DNA of 33,419 bases from UCB3 sp964415605 (GCA_964415605.1 CAYQBA010000027.1:1-33419); one strand, 5' to 3'. Shown: positions 19,424-29,126, counted from the stretch's first letter. A program made the numbers and translations. Notes: generated by a model not told the origin, from the letters alone.

Positions 19424-19459
19424 GGCGCGGCGTGGTCGCGCCCGCGACCACGCCGCGCC
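19424..19459 (-). terminator. Hairpin terminator of the vWA gene
   Basis: Bases 19424-19439 pair with 19444-19459 in a 16-bp perfect GC stem with a four-base loop, six bases beyond the stop of the vWA gene. No T-run follows on the minus strand. Confidence 0.7.
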
Positions 19460-19465
19460 GACGGC

Positions 19466-21442
19466 CTACCGCCCGCCCCAAAACCGGTCGGCCGGGCAGC
19501 CGATGGCGTAGGCGATCGAACGGTAGATCGCGCCGAGATCCTCCGGATCCGGCGTGTAGGCGTAGTGGTCGGGCGTCGAAGCGGACTGGCGCAGGAGCAC
19601 CGGGTTGGTGTCCTCCGGCGCCCCGATGGCGATCGTGTAGACCGTGATGCCGGCGGCCTTGGCCTTCTCCGCCGCCCGCAGGACGGTCGTCTCCATCGTC
19701 CCGTCCTCGGCGGGCGGCACGCGGTTCGGCAGCCCGTCGGTCAGGACGATGATGACGGGCGTGTGCCCCGCCTTGCGCGCGCCGGACAGGATGGCCTCGG
19801 CGCCGACCTTGAACGCCAGGTCGAGCCGCGTGAACTCGGCCTGGCCTTTGGCGAGGTCGGCGATGGCCTGGTGGATGCGCCCGGCATCAGCGCCGAGCGG
19901 CGCCTGGATCCAGGCCTGCCGGTTGAAGCCGACGATCGCCACCTGATCGCTGCCGCCGTGCACGTCGGGGGTGAGGTCCATCAGCGCGACGAACGCCTTG
20001 GCGGCGTCCTGGGTGGCGGCCAGCTTCGACCGGCCGCTGCGCGTGGGCCGATCCATGCTCGTCGAGACGTCGACCACCAGGACGACGTCGGCGTGGACCT
20101 GCCCGACCTCGCACTGCTCGCCGAGGATCACCGGGATGTAGATCGGTTTGGGCCGCGGCGTCGCGGTGGGCGGCGGTGGGGTCGGCGTGGGCGTCGGGAG
20201 CGGCGTGGCGGTCGGCACCGGCGTCGAGGTGGCCGTCGCGGTCGGCGTCGGCGGAAGCTCGGTCGGTGTCGCGGTCGGCGGCGGCGTCGGCGTCGGGGTC
20301 AGGCAAATGTCGTTCTCGACGGTGATGGCGTTGCTGGCCAGAACGTGCTCGCCGCGGTTGTCGGCCGAGTCCATGAGGCTGAGGCTGACGTCGCTCTGCC
20401 ACGTCCCGGGCACCATCGGCTTGGCCTGGTAGGTAACGGTGATTGTCTCGTTCATCTTCGGCAGGCGCCAGCCCCACGTGATCCTGGTCTGGTCGCCTTC
20501 CTGCGTGGTCTTGTTCGGCGCCGGGCTGAAGGTGCCCGGAACGATCGCGAGGCCGGCCGGGAGCATCTGCTCGAGGCTGAGGGCGCGGACGCGCACGACG
20601 CCCTTGGTGTCGATCTCGCGCAGGGCGTCGCGCACCATGCCCCGGAGCTTGCCGCCTTCGGGGTCTTCGGTGTAGTAGCGCTGGGACTCGGGGACCTGCG
20701 GCTCCCAGATGGTGCACTCCTCGGGGTGCTGGTGCGGGCACCCGACGAAGAGGTTGTCGACCTCGCGCAGGAGCATCCGGCCGGCCTGGATCATCTCCTG
20801 GCCCTTGTCGGCCATGTACACCTTGGTGTAGACGAAGAAGACGATGAACTCGCACTCCGGGGTGGCGCGGCCGCCGTGGAGGTTGCGGCCGCGGCGCACC
20901 ATCTGCACGCCGGCCTGGGCGGCCTCGAGGAAGAGCGCGCGGGGGTCGTGGGCGACCCGGAAGCCCGTGAGGTGGCCGCGCGCGGCGCCGAAGTTGTTGA
21001 CGGACGGCTGCAGCACCTGGCGGACGCCCTGACCGTTGTAGTGGATGACGCCGATGGAGATGTCGCGTCCGCCGCGCGCGTAGTGCTCGAGCTCGGTGAG
21101 GGCCTGCAGCGAGACCTGGCGCTGCCAGTCGGGATAGGGCGTGTCGTCCTGGATGAAGACGACGTTCATGCCGTTGGGGCAGACGGGGCAGGCCATCGAG
21201 AGGGTGGTGGTGACCTGGACGGGGTCGCACATCCGCACGCTCTCGGGCGCAAGGGTGCTGGCGATGTTGGCCGTGCAGGCGCTGGGCGCCCGGGCGGGAC
21301 CGGGGGGCGGGCTCTCGGCCGCGGCGGAGCGGGCGGACAGCGGCGCAAGGGCCGCGGCAAGCGCGAGGGCGCCGGCCAGGACGGCGGCGGCCGGGCGCCA
21401 GCGGGGGTGGGCAACGACCGACGCGGAACATCGACGCAGCAT
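19466..21442 (-). CDS. Secreted von Willebrand factor A protein with Thr/Pro stalk
   Basis: 658-residue exported protein. The start ATG 21442 follows GAGGAGAG; a signal peptide covers ~1-43 (VLAGALALAAALAPLSARSAAA). Residues ~75-255 look like a first vWA-type domain, but where the metal-binding DxSxS is expected there is QDDTPY. A β-rich domain (~265-375) follows, then a Thr/Pro stalk (~379-430) and IYIPVILG. The C-terminal vWA domain (~440-650) has an intact MIDAS start, D458-V-S460-T-S462, and ends CPADRFWGGR. vWA domains bind ligands through a metal ion and often serve adhesion. The IYIPVIL motif, normally C-terminal in these bacteria, lies inside the protein. The promoter at 21581-21609 gives a leader of about 130 nt. 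Confidence 0.85.
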   Translation of the reverse strand: MLRRCSASVVAHPRWRPAAAVLAGALALAAALAPLSARSAAAESPPPGPARAPSACTANIASTLAPESVRMCDPVQVTTTLSMACPVCPNGMNVVFIQDDTPYPDWQRQVSLQALTELEHYARGGRDISIGVIHYNGQGVRQVLQPSVNNFGAARGHLTGFRVAHDPRALFLEAAQAGVQMVRRGRNLHGGRATPECEFIVFFVYTKVYMADKGQEMIQAGRMLLREVDNLFVGCPHQHPEECTIWEPQVPESQRYYTEDPEGGKLRGMVRDALREIDTKGVVRVRALSLEQMLPAGLAIVPGTFSPAPNKTTQEGDQTRITWGWRLPKMNETITVTYQAKPMVPGTWQSDVSLSLMDSADNRGEHVLASNAITVENDICLTPTPTPPPTATPTELPPTPTATATSTPVPTATPLPTPTPTPPPPTATPRPKPIYIPVILGEQCEVGQVHADVVLVVDVSTSMDRPTRSGRSKLAATQDAAKAFVALMDLTPDVHGGSDQVAIVGFNRQAWIQAPLGADAGRIHQAIADLAKGQAEFTRLDLAFKVGAEAILSGARKAGHTPVIIVLTDGLPNRVPPAEDGTMETTVLRAAEKAKAAGITVYTIAIGAPEDTNPVLLRQSASTPDHYAYTPDPEDLGAIYRSIAYAIGCPADRFWGGR

Positions 21443-21778
21443 CTCGCCACTCTCCTCAATCGAGCCCGGGCACCCGGGCACGGCTCGCGGCGGCACGGCG
21501 TACGGCCAGCGGCGGTGGCGGTCGACGGTCCCGACGGCCCGTCCACCCTGGCCTGGCAGCGCTTGCCGTCGACGGGAGCGAGTGTAACACCCCGTCGGGA
21601 TGGTGTCAACGAGGCGATGCACGGCGTCGACCAGAGGCGACGCGGCCTCGGCCGCGCAATCTTGCGCCCGCGCCGGGCCGTGGGGCAACATTGCATGGCC
21701 GGCCTGCTGGCGCGCGACGACCAGCCGCACGGCCCGTCCCAACCGCCCGCGCCCGACCCAGTCCGCCCCGGAGACCCC
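21443..21778. other. Intergenic region between the divergent vWA and folD genes
   Basis: 336 bp without a supported gene. It contains the vWA promoter (21581-21609). I found no convincing folD promoter, only a GGAG ahead of its GTG start. Open frames crossing it are overhangs of the neighbours. Confidence 0.7.
21581..21609 (-). promoter_or_regulatory. Promoter of the vWA gene
   Basis: Read on the minus strand: perfect -35 TTGACA (21609-21604), exactly 17 bases, then -10 TACACT (21586-21581). Confidence 0.65.
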
Positions 21779-22672
21779 GTGACCGCACGACTCATCGACG
21801 GCCAGGCCATCGCCGCCGCGATCCGCGAGGACGTCCGTACCGCTGTCGCCACGATGGAGCGCGACCATGGCTACACGCCTGGCCTGGCGACCGTGCTCGT
21901 CGGCGACAACCCCGCGTCGGCGACGTACGTGCGGATGAAGCAGCGGGCGTGCGCCGACCTCGGGATCCGGTCGCTGCCCTACGTCCTGCCCGCCACGGCC
22001 ACGCAGGCCGAGGTGCTCGGGCTCGTCACCGACCTCAACGCCGACCCTGCCGTCAACGGCATCCTCGTCCAGCTCCCGCTGCCCGGCCACCTCGACGAAG
22101 AGGCCATCCTCGCCGCCATCGACCTCGCCAAGGACGTCGACGGGTTCCACCCCATCAACATCGGCCGCCTGGCGATGCGCAACCGCACCCCGCTCTTCAT
22201 CCCGTGCACGCCGTTCGGCATCCTGCGCCTGCTCGAAGAGACCGGCGTACCGCTTCGCGGCGCTGACGCCGTGGTCGTCGGCCGGTCCAACATCGTCGGT
22301 CTGCCGGCGGCGATGGTCCTGCAGAAGGCCGACGCCACCGTCACGCTCTGCCACCGGCACACCCGCGACCTCGCGCGGCACCTCCGCGGGGCCGATGTCG
22401 TGGTCGTGGCTGTCGGCCAGCCCGATCTCATCACCGGCGACATGCTCAAGCCCGGCGCCGTCGTGATCGACGTCGGCATCAACCGCAAGCCCGATCCCAG
22501 CCGGGCCAGCGGCTACCGGATCGTCGGGGATGTCGCGTTCGAGTCAGCGGTCGAGGTGGCCGGCGCCATCACGCCCGTGCCCGGCGGCGTCGGCCCGATG
22601 ACGATCGCGATGCTCATGGTCAACACGCTGCGGGCCGCGGAGCTCGCGCTCGCCCGGCGCTTCCCCGCGTAA
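21779..22672 (+). CDS. folD: Methylenetetrahydrofolate dehydrogenase/cyclohydrolase FolD
   Basis: Bifunctional cytosolic enzyme converting 5,10-methylene-THF to 10-formyl-THF with NADP. The 297-residue length is normal. Y50 and K54 in SATYVRMKQRACADLGI are the catalytic pair at the same numbers as in E. coli. NGILVQLPLPGHL, KDVDGFHPINIGRL, PCTPFGI, the dinucleotide loop VVGRSNIVGLPAAMVL and the terminal PVPGGVGPMTIAML are all present. The start is GTG 21779, because the conserved TARLIDG begins directly after it and GGAG precedes it; an upstream ATG would add a non-homologous, Pro-rich stretch. It supplies the one-carbon pool also used by MetH. Confidence 0.96.
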   Translation: MTARLIDGQAIAAAIREDVRTAVATMERDHGYTPGLATVLVGDNPASATYVRMKQRACADLGIRSLPYVLPATATQAEVLGLVTDLNADPAVNGILVQLPLPGHLDEEAILAAIDLAKDVDGFHPINIGRLAMRNRTPLFIPCTPFGILRLLEETGVPLRGADAVVVGRSNIVGLPAAMVLQKADATVTLCHRHTRDLARHLRGADVVVVAVGQPDLITGDMLKPGAVVIDVGINRKPDPSRASGYRIVGDVAFESAVEVAGAITPVPGGVGPMTIAMLMVNTLRAAELALARRFPA

Positions 22673-22794
22673 CACCCTCAAACCGCCCCGCGTTATGCAT
22701 CGCGGCGCCGCCCCTGCCGCATGGGCGCGCCGCAGCCAACCCCCCTGGCCCGCACCGTGGCCACCGACCGCTCTGCCCAAGAGGAGGTCCACGC

Positions 22795-25329
22795 ATGTCC
22801 CGTACCCGTACACCCATCCCTGTTGCCTGGCCGTTCGCGATCCCCTCCCGCCGCGCTCGCCTCGCGTCGCTGGCGATGACCGCCGTCGCGGCGGTCGTCG
22901 CCGTCGGCACGGCCGCGATCGGCGCCGCGCCCGGCCCCAAGGTCGCCGCGGAGGCGCCGTCCGCCGACCTCGTCGCCATCGTCGAGCGCTCCGCGCCCCA
23001 GGCCCCGGCCCAGGCCACCCAGGCCCCGGGCACCATCGTCGTCCGCGGCCGCATCTTCTACACCGACCGCTTCGGCGACCGCAACCACCCCGCCGCAGGC
23101 CTCAAGGTCGAGGTTTGGGACCTCGACGAAGGGTTTCCGACGACATCGGAGTTCCTGGCCAGCACGGTGACCGACGCCACGGGGTTCTTCGAGACCCGCG
23201 AGATCAGCAACGTCGACCGCGACGGCCCCACCGGCCAGCGCGCCGGCACGCAGGACGTGTTCCTCAAGCTCTTCACCGACAACGGCAAGGTCAAGCTGAT
23301 CGAGGCCGGCACGCCCAGCCCGTTCGTGTGGAACAGCTACGAGATCAACGCCCGCAACGGCAAGCTCGACGACGTGCCCGACGGCGTCGTCGGCTTCCCG
23401 ACGCAGTACATCGTCGAGAACACCAAGGACGTCGAGGCCATGTGGACGTTCGTCAACCTGGCCGAGGCGTGGTACTTCATGCAAAAGTACACCGGCGCCG
23501 AGCCCGGCACGCTGACCGCCTACTGGTCGCGCACCAGCACCGACGGACCGCGCTACGACATCGCGAGCCGCACGCTGCACTTCCGCGACGAAGACGCCGG
23601 ATACCACACCGTCATCATCCAGTACGCCGCCTACGCCCTCCTGCACAACATCTACGACACCCTGCCCGCCGGGTGGGACGCCTGCATCAACAGCCCGCCG
23701 TCCGACCCGCGCCGCAAGAGCACCGCCATGTGCGCCCTCGTCCACGGCTGGGCGATGTTCCTGCCCATCGCGGTGTACCAGAACCCCGAGTTCCAGACCC
23801 CGGCCATCCCGCTGGTCGACATGGACCTGGCCAAGGACGGCACGCCGGGCTGGGAGAACGGCGACCTCGTGCCGGGCCGCATCACCGGCGCGTTCTGGGA
23901 TCTGCACGAGAACGACGCCACCGAGGAGACGTACGACAAGTTCAACGCCGACGTGGCCGACATCTGGGAGGTGTTCGCCAAGCACAAGCCCAACACCATG
24001 GCCGAATGGTGGGCGGGCTGGAAGGCCCTGGGCAAGAACGGCTGCACCGCCGTCGGGAGCCTGTTCCAGAACACCATCAACTACAACACGCCGCCGACGA
24101 TCCAGCAGATCCCGGACATCGTGCTGAACGAGGACGAGACCGCCTTCCTCGACCTCAAGAACTACGTCCACGACGCCGACTGCGGCGACGAGAACATGGT
24201 CTTCAAGATGATCGACCCGGGCGCGCCGGAGGCCGGCGTCAAGCTCCTGCCGACCAACGTCATCAGCGTGACGCCGCAGGCCGACTGGTTCGGCGACACG
24301 ACGGTCAAGATCAGCGTCTCCGACGGGCTCGTCACGGTCGAGCAGACCTTCAAGGTCATCGTCAAGGCCATCAACGACTGCGTCAAGATCGACCCGCGCA
24401 TCCCCGACCCGCCGGCGGCGACCTACGGCATGCCGATCACCCTGGACCTCGAGAAGTACGGCAAGGACGTCGAGGACCTGCCGAGCAAGCTGAAGTGGCG
24501 GGTGGACCTCGACCCCGAGAACGCCAAGGACATCACGGTGAGCGGCCAGGGCACGCGCAAGATCACGCTGCTCCTCGACGGCGCGATCCTGACCGCCTAC
24601 AGCGCCATCATCCGCGTGACCGTGGCGGACCTCGACGGCTGCGAGGACACCCAGTCGATCGCGATTTACTGGTCGGACCGTCTCAACACGCCGCCCGTGA
24701 TCGACTTCACCAAGCTCGTGCGCGAGCACGTCGCGCCGATCAACTCCAAGATCACGGTGGACCTCACCGGCGTGGCCAGCGACAAGGAGGACCCGCCGCA
24801 GATCCTCGAGTGGTTCGTGACCAACCTCGACGACCTCGACACCCAGTTCATCAAGATGGGCCGGCAGGTGTTCGACTTCGAGCCCGACGTCGGGTTTGTC
24901 GGGTCCAACCGCGTCGAGATCGAGGTCCGCGACAGCGGGGGCGCCCGCGCCACGGCCGACATCACGCTGACGTGGCGGAGCCAGATCGACGGCAACCTGC
25001 CGCCGCGCATCCTGCGCCAGAAGCTCCTTGGCCTGCAGGCCGGGCTCGACACCGAGGTCTGCTACGACCTGACCGACAAGGCCGTCGACCCGGATCACGG
25101 GCAGTACGAGCTGCGCTGGTTCCTCCAGGACTTCGACGACACCCTGATGTTCGTCGGCGCCCAGGGCACGCGCACGCTGTGCGTCCGCCCGCGCCAGGGT
25201 TACGAGGGCTGCGTGACCGGCCGGTTCGTCGTCAAGGACCCCCGCAACGCCTCCGACAGCCACCTCGTCGACACGTGCTGGCGGACCATCAAGACATACA
25301 TGCCGTTCGTCGCCAACCGAGTGCGCTAG
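22795..25329 (+). CDS. Secreted pseudo-metallopeptidase with Ig/cadherin-like repeats
   Basis: 844-residue exported protein starting at ATG 22795, six bases after GAGGAGGT. The signal segment is ~22-50. Residues ~78-165 resemble a transthyretin-like domain (GLKVEVWDLDEG... VTDATGFFET). Residues ~215-425 match the shape of a Chloroflexota metallopeptidase family in which HEYGH and EGWADF bind zinc, followed by WDNGD and GALWD. Here the first motif is QYAAY (276-280) and the second HGWAMF (317-322), while ENGDLV and TGAFWDLHE remain. Zinc binding and catalysis should be lost. From ~432 (NTPPTIQQIP) three or four β-sandwich repeats follow, several starting with NTPP or NLPP. The chain ends TYMPFVANRVR, a variant of the IYLPLV motif. 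A binding or scaffold role is inferred. Confidence 0.8.
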   Translation: MSRTRTPIPVAWPFAIPSRRARLASLAMTAVAAVVAVGTAAIGAAPGPKVAAEAPSADLVAIVERSAPQAPAQATQAPGTIVVRGRIFYTDRFGDRNHPAAGLKVEVWDLDEGFPTTSEFLASTVTDATGFFETREISNVDRDGPTGQRAGTQDVFLKLFTDNGKVKLIEAGTPSPFVWNSYEINARNGKLDDVPDGVVGFPTQYIVENTKDVEAMWTFVNLAEAWYFMQKYTGAEPGTLTAYWSRTSTDGPRYDIASRTLHFRDEDAGYHTVIIQYAAYALLHNIYDTLPAGWDACINSPPSDPRRKSTAMCALVHGWAMFLPIAVYQNPEFQTPAIPLVDMDLAKDGTPGWENGDLVPGRITGAFWDLHENDATEETYDKFNADVADIWEVFAKHKPNTMAEWWAGWKALGKNGCTAVGSLFQNTINYNTPPTIQQIPDIVLNEDETAFLDLKNYVHDADCGDENMVFKMIDPGAPEAGVKLLPTNVISVTPQADWFGDTTVKISVSDGLVTVEQTFKVIVKAINDCVKIDPRIPDPPAATYGMPITLDLEKYGKDVEDLPSKLKWRVDLDPENAKDITVSGQGTRKITLLLDGAILTAYSAIIRVTVADLDGCEDTQSIAIYWSDRLNTPPVIDFTKLVREHVAPINSKITVDLTGVASDKEDPPQILEWFVTNLDDLDTQFIKMGRQVFDFEPDVGFVGSNRVEIEVRDSGGARATADITLTWRSQIDGNLPPRILRQKLLGLQAGLDTEVCYDLTDKAVDPDHGQYELRWFLQDFDDTLMFVGAQGTRTLCVRPRQGYEGCVTGRFVVKDPRNASDSHLVDTCWRTIKTYMPFVANRVR

Positions 25330-25398
25330 CGCCCGTCATCCCTGGCCGGCGCCGGGCGGTGAGGCGGCCCGCCGCGACCGGTCCCCCCCCAGCCTCAC

Positions 25399-25430
25399 CC
25401 GCGCGGCGGTCACGTTCGACCGCCGCGCGG
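25399..25430 (+). terminator. Hairpin terminator downstream of the pseudo-metallopeptidase gene
   Basis: Bases 25399-25411 pair with 25418-25430 in a 13-bp GC stem around ACGTTC, about 70 bp after the stop. Only a short TTAA follows. Confidence 0.65.
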
Positions 25431-25455
25431 CGTTAACGCGCGTGGGCGGGGCGGC

Positions 25456-25484
25456 TTTACAGGCCGGCGTGGTTCCGATATACT
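25456..25484 (+). promoter_or_regulatory. Promoter of the first subtilase gene
   Basis: -35 TTTACA (25456-25461), a 17-base spacer and -10 TATACT (25479-25484), each one mismatch from consensus. The inferred leader is about 65 nt. Confidence 0.7.
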
Positions 25485-25557
25485 CGCCAGCCTACGTCCC
25501 CCTCTTGTCCCAATGTTGCCTACTTGCGTCTTGTGGCAGAACAAAGGAGCCAGACCC

Positions 25558-28500
25558 ATGCGCATCTCGGTCGGCGCGATGGCGGGTACGATCGCCATCG
25601 CGCTTGTCGCCACGTCGGCCGCCCACCCGTGGGCGATGCCGGCGGATCGGAACCCCACCCCTTCCCGGACCGGCGCGGCGGCGCATCCGGATGCCGACGG
25701 CCCTGGCGCCCCGCGCGCCCTGGCGGGCAAAGACCTCAACGGGGGGCGGCCGGCCCAGGCCGACGACGACCCGCTCGACGGGTACATCGTCCAGTTGGCC
25801 GGCGACCCGCTGTCGCGCTACGAGGGCGACATCGACGAGCTGGCGGCGACGAGCCCGCGCGTGAACGGGCAGCGCAAGCTCGACGTCGAGAGCCCGGCCA
25901 GCCGGGCCTACCTGGCATACCTCGACGCCCAGCAGGACGTCGTCCTGGACCGGATCGCGCGCGCCATCGGCCGCCCGGTCACGGTCATGCACCGCTACCG
26001 CTATGTCTACAACGGCGTCGCCATTCGCCTCACGGACCGCGAGGCCGAGACCGTCCGGGGTATCGCGGGCGTGATTCACATCGAGCGCAACGTGGTCGAG
26101 CATCTGGCCACCGACGTCGGCCCGACGCTGATCGGAGCCCCCGCGATCTGGCAAGGGACGGGCACGGGCGGTCTGCCGGGAACGCGCGGCGAAGGCGTGG
26201 TCGCCGGCATCATCGACACCGGCATCAACATGGACCACCCTTCCTTCGCGGCGGTCGGGGGCGACGGCTACCAGCACACCAACCCGCGCGGGAAGTATCT
26301 CGGGTGGTGCGACCCCGCCAACCCCAACTTCGACGTCAAGTACGCCTGTAACGACAAGCTGATCGGCGTCTGGAGCTATCCCGAAGCCAGCATGGACCCC
26401 GAGGACGAGGACAGCCACGGCAGCCACACCTCGAGCACCGTGGCGGGCAACGTCATCCCCATCGTGGCGCCGTCGATCACGATGACCCGCACGATTTCCG
26501 GCGTGGCGCCCCACGCCAACATAATCATGTACGACGCCTGCGACGGCGGCGGCTGCGATTCCACCGCCACGACGGCCGCCATCGACCAGGCCGCCGCGGA
26601 CGGCGTCGACGTGCTGAACTACTCGATCGCCATCGGGCGCGACTCGCCCTGGGTCAACAGCCGCCTCGTCGCGTTCAAGGGCGCCTACGAGGCCGGCGTG
26701 TTCGTCGCGGCCTCGTCCGGCAATGCCGGCAACCCCACCACCGTCAATGCCACCGCCCCTTGGATCACGTCGGTGGCGGCCACGACCCACGGGCGCGATT
26801 TCTCCAACGGCGTGATCGACATGACCGGCGGCGACACCCCGCCCCCCGCCAACATCGCCGGCGCCGGCATCGCGGGGCGCTACGGGCCGGCGCCGATCGT
26901 GTACGCCAAGGGCTTCATCAACGCCGACGGCGTGCCCGACGACGGCGGCTGCCTCAAGGCCTTCCCGGCCGGCACGTTCAGCGGCCAGATCGTCGTGTGC
27001 GACCGCGGCCAGATCGCCCGCGTCGCGAAGGGCCAGAACGTGCTCGCCGGCGGCGCCGGGGGCCTGGTCCTGGCCAACGTGCCGGCCAACGGCGAGGGCA
27101 TCGCGCCGGATGCGCACTTCCTGCCGGGCGCCAATATCGGCGCCACGGGCGGGCAGGCGCTCAAGACCTGGCTGGCCAGCGGCACCGGCCACATGGCCAC
27201 CATCCAGGGCGTGTCGGTGAGCGTCGACGCGGCCGCCTCCGACCTCATGGCGGACTTCAGCTCCCGCGGGCCGGCGCTCACCGGCATCTGCTGTCGGCGC
27301 CCCGGCGTCGACACGGACCTCATCCCGGCCGACCTCCTCAAGCCCGACATCGGCGCGCCCGGCGTCAACATCCTCGCCGCCGTCGCCGACGACCCGAGCG
27401 CGACGACGCCCGAGCTCGGCTTCCTGAGCGGCACGTCGATGTCGAGCCCCCACGTGGCCGGCGCGGGCGCGCTCATGGTCGCCCTCCACCCGACGTGGAC
27501 GCCGCCGCAGATCCAATCGGCCCTCATGCTCACGTCCAACAACGCCGCGATCCGCAAGGAGGACGGCACGACGCCCGCGACGCCGTTCGACATCGGATCC
27601 GGCCGGGTCGACCTGTCCAAGGCCGGCCAGGCGGGCTTCGTCCTCGACGTGGCGCCGGCCGCCTTTGACGCCGCCGACCCCGACAAGGGCGGGCGGCCCT
27701 CGTCGCTCAACCTCGCGAGCATGGCCGACGCGTTCTGCTTCAACACGTGCGGCTGGCAGCGCACGCTGCAGAACACGCTCGCCGCCGCCGTGACGTGGAC
27801 CGCCGAGGTCATGCCGGTGGCGGGGCAGCCCGACCTGCCCCCGGGCGTCCGGATCACGGTCACGCCGTCGTCGTTCACCCTCGATCCGAACGGCGCGCAG
27901 ACCATCAAGGTGGACGCCGACATCACCAGCCTCGCCATCGGCGACTGGGTCATGGCCCAGGTAGTGTTCACCGCCACCGGCGATGCCGCGCCGAAGGCCC
28001 ACCTGCCGCTCGTGGCGCGCCGCGTCGATCGCCGCCTGCCCCCGGCCGTGGTCGTGTACACCGACAAGGCCGCCGGCACCTACGCCATCACGGGCCTGCG
28101 CGCGCCGGCCATCTCGACCCTGACCGTGGCCCCGCACGGGCTCGTCAAGGGCGCGCTGGTCAGCCGGGCCGTGGCGCCCGACCCGACCAACACCGAACCG
28201 TACGACGACCCGTCGGTCAACCTCGTGATCACCCGCACGGTCCCAGCCGACACCGTGCGGCTCGTCGCCGAGACCATGTCGTCGACGGCCAAGGACGTCG
28301 ACCTCTACGTCGGGCGCGACGCCAACGGCGACGGCGTGCCCCAGGAAAACGAGCAGGCCTGCATCAGCGGCGCCGAGAGCTGGGAGGAGCTGTGCGAGCT
28401 CACCAACCCGGCGCCCGGCACCTACTGGATCATGGCCACGAACTTCACCGGCTCGGGCGGCGCCACGGACACCATCGCCATGGTCTCGGGCATCGTCACG

Positions 28501-29070
28501 CGCGCCGACGCCGGCAACCTGTCGGCGACCGGCCCGGCGCCGGTGCCGGCGTTCCAGCCCTTCGACCTGGCGATGGCCTGGAACCTGCCGGCCATCAGCG
28601 GGGACGATCGGTGGTTCGGGGCGCTCGACGTCGTCAGCGGCTCGGCCAACGGCGGCAACCTCGGCACGATCGCCGTCGACATCATCGGCATCGGCGACAC
28701 CGTGCCGCCGACGACCGAGCCGCCCACAGCCCCGCCACCGACGATCGTGCCGACGGCCACGGCGACGCCCGTGCCGTCGCCGACCCGCGCGCCACCGACG
28801 GGTCTGCCAACTGTCGCGCCCACGCCGACGCCCGCGCCGCCCAGCGGCCTGTGCGTCTGCGGCCTCATCCAGTCCGCCGGCGTGCCGCGCCCGGTGATCG
28901 ACGCCGCCGTGGCCAACCCCGGCACGGTCGGCGGGTGGCAGCAGCCGTTGAACCCCAACAAGCCGGCGGGGCCCGACAACCCGGTCCGGGCCTGCCTGTC
29001 GCTGCAGAATCCCGCCGTGCCGTACCATCCGCTGTACAACAGCCTGGCGTTCCACGCCGGCTGCCCGTAG
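25558..29070 (+). CDS. Secreted S8 subtilase with PA domain and Thr/Pro stalk
   Basis: 1170-residue exported serine protease. ATG 25558 is preferred over the in-frame ATG at 25513 because AAGGAG lies eight bases upstream and MRISVGAMAGTIAIALVATSAA is a clean signal peptide. Residues ~75-185 are an I9-type inhibitory propeptide (DGYIVQLAGDPLSRY...). The catalytic triad is intact: D220 (GIIDTGINMDHPSF), H287 (DSHGSHTSS) and S627 (LSGTSMSSPHVAG), with ASSGNAGN as oxyanion Asn region. A PA insert lies at about 440-545, as in plant-type subtilases. Fn3-like and pre-peptidase-like β domains follow (~690-1040), then a Thr/Pro stretch (~1048-1095) and a Cys-containing ~75-residue end with no IYLPLV motif. 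It probably digests external protein. Paralogue of the next gene. Confidence 0.93.
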   Translation: MRISVGAMAGTIAIALVATSAAHPWAMPADRNPTPSRTGAAAHPDADGPGAPRALAGKDLNGGRPAQADDDPLDGYIVQLAGDPLSRYEGDIDELAATSPRVNGQRKLDVESPASRAYLAYLDAQQDVVLDRIARAIGRPVTVMHRYRYVYNGVAIRLTDREAETVRGIAGVIHIERNVVEHLATDVGPTLIGAPAIWQGTGTGGLPGTRGEGVVAGIIDTGINMDHPSFAAVGGDGYQHTNPRGKYLGWCDPANPNFDVKYACNDKLIGVWSYPEASMDPEDEDSHGSHTSSTVAGNVIPIVAPSITMTRTISGVAPHANIIMYDACDGGGCDSTATTAAIDQAAADGVDVLNYSIAIGRDSPWVNSRLVAFKGAYEAGVFVAASSGNAGNPTTVNATAPWITSVAATTHGRDFSNGVIDMTGGDTPPPANIAGAGIAGRYGPAPIVYAKGFINADGVPDDGGCLKAFPAGTFSGQIVVCDRGQIARVAKGQNVLAGGAGGLVLANVPANGEGIAPDAHFLPGANIGATGGQALKTWLASGTGHMATIQGVSVSVDAAASDLMADFSSRGPALTGICCRRPGVDTDLIPADLLKPDIGAPGVNILAAVADDPSATTPELGFLSGTSMSSPHVAGAGALMVALHPTWTPPQIQSALMLTSNNAAIRKEDGTTPATPFDIGSGRVDLSKAGQAGFVLDVAPAAFDAADPDKGGRPSSLNLASMADAFCFNTCGWQRTLQNTLAAAVTWTAEVMPVAGQPDLPPGVRITVTPSSFTLDPNGAQTIKVDADITSLAIGDWVMAQVVFTATGDAAPKAHLPLVARRVDRRLPPAVVVYTDKAAGTYAITGLRAPAISTLTVAPHGLVKGALVSRAVAPDPTNTEPYDDPSVNLVITRTVPADTVRLVAETMSSTAKDVDLYVGRDANGDGVPQENEQACISGAESWEELCELTNPAPGTYWIMATNFTGSGGATDTIAMVSGIVTRADAGNLSATGPAPVPAFQPFDLAMAWNLPAISGDDRWFGALDVVSGSANGGNLGTIAVDIIGIGDTVPPTTEPPTAPPPTIVPTATATPVPSPTRAPPTGLPTVAPTPTPAPPSGLCVCGLIQSAGVPRPVIDAAVANPGTVGGWQQPLNPNKPAGPDNPVRACLSLQNPAVPYHPLYNSLAFHAGCP

Positions 29071-29083
29071 CCAACGCAAGCCA

Positions 29084-29126
29084 GTCGGCGACGGGGGCGC
29101 GCCTGACGCCCGACCCCGTCGCCGAC
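29084..29126 (+). terminator. Hairpin terminator of the first subtilase gene
   Basis: GTCGGCGACGGGG (29084-29096) pairs with 29114-29126 in a perfect 13-bp stem around a 17-base loop, 14 bases after the stop. No T-run. Confidence 0.6.

Noticed and set aside
16505..21778. Plus-strand open frame upstream of folD, antisense to the Mur-ligase fusion and vWA genes
   Set aside because: No ribosome-binding site or homology before the folD start at 21779; the protein sequence is compositional noise opposite two well-supported genes.
21443..22381. Upstream extension of the vWA frame antisense to folD
   Set aside because: The signal peptide and GAGGAGAG place the start at 21442, and the extension has no homology.
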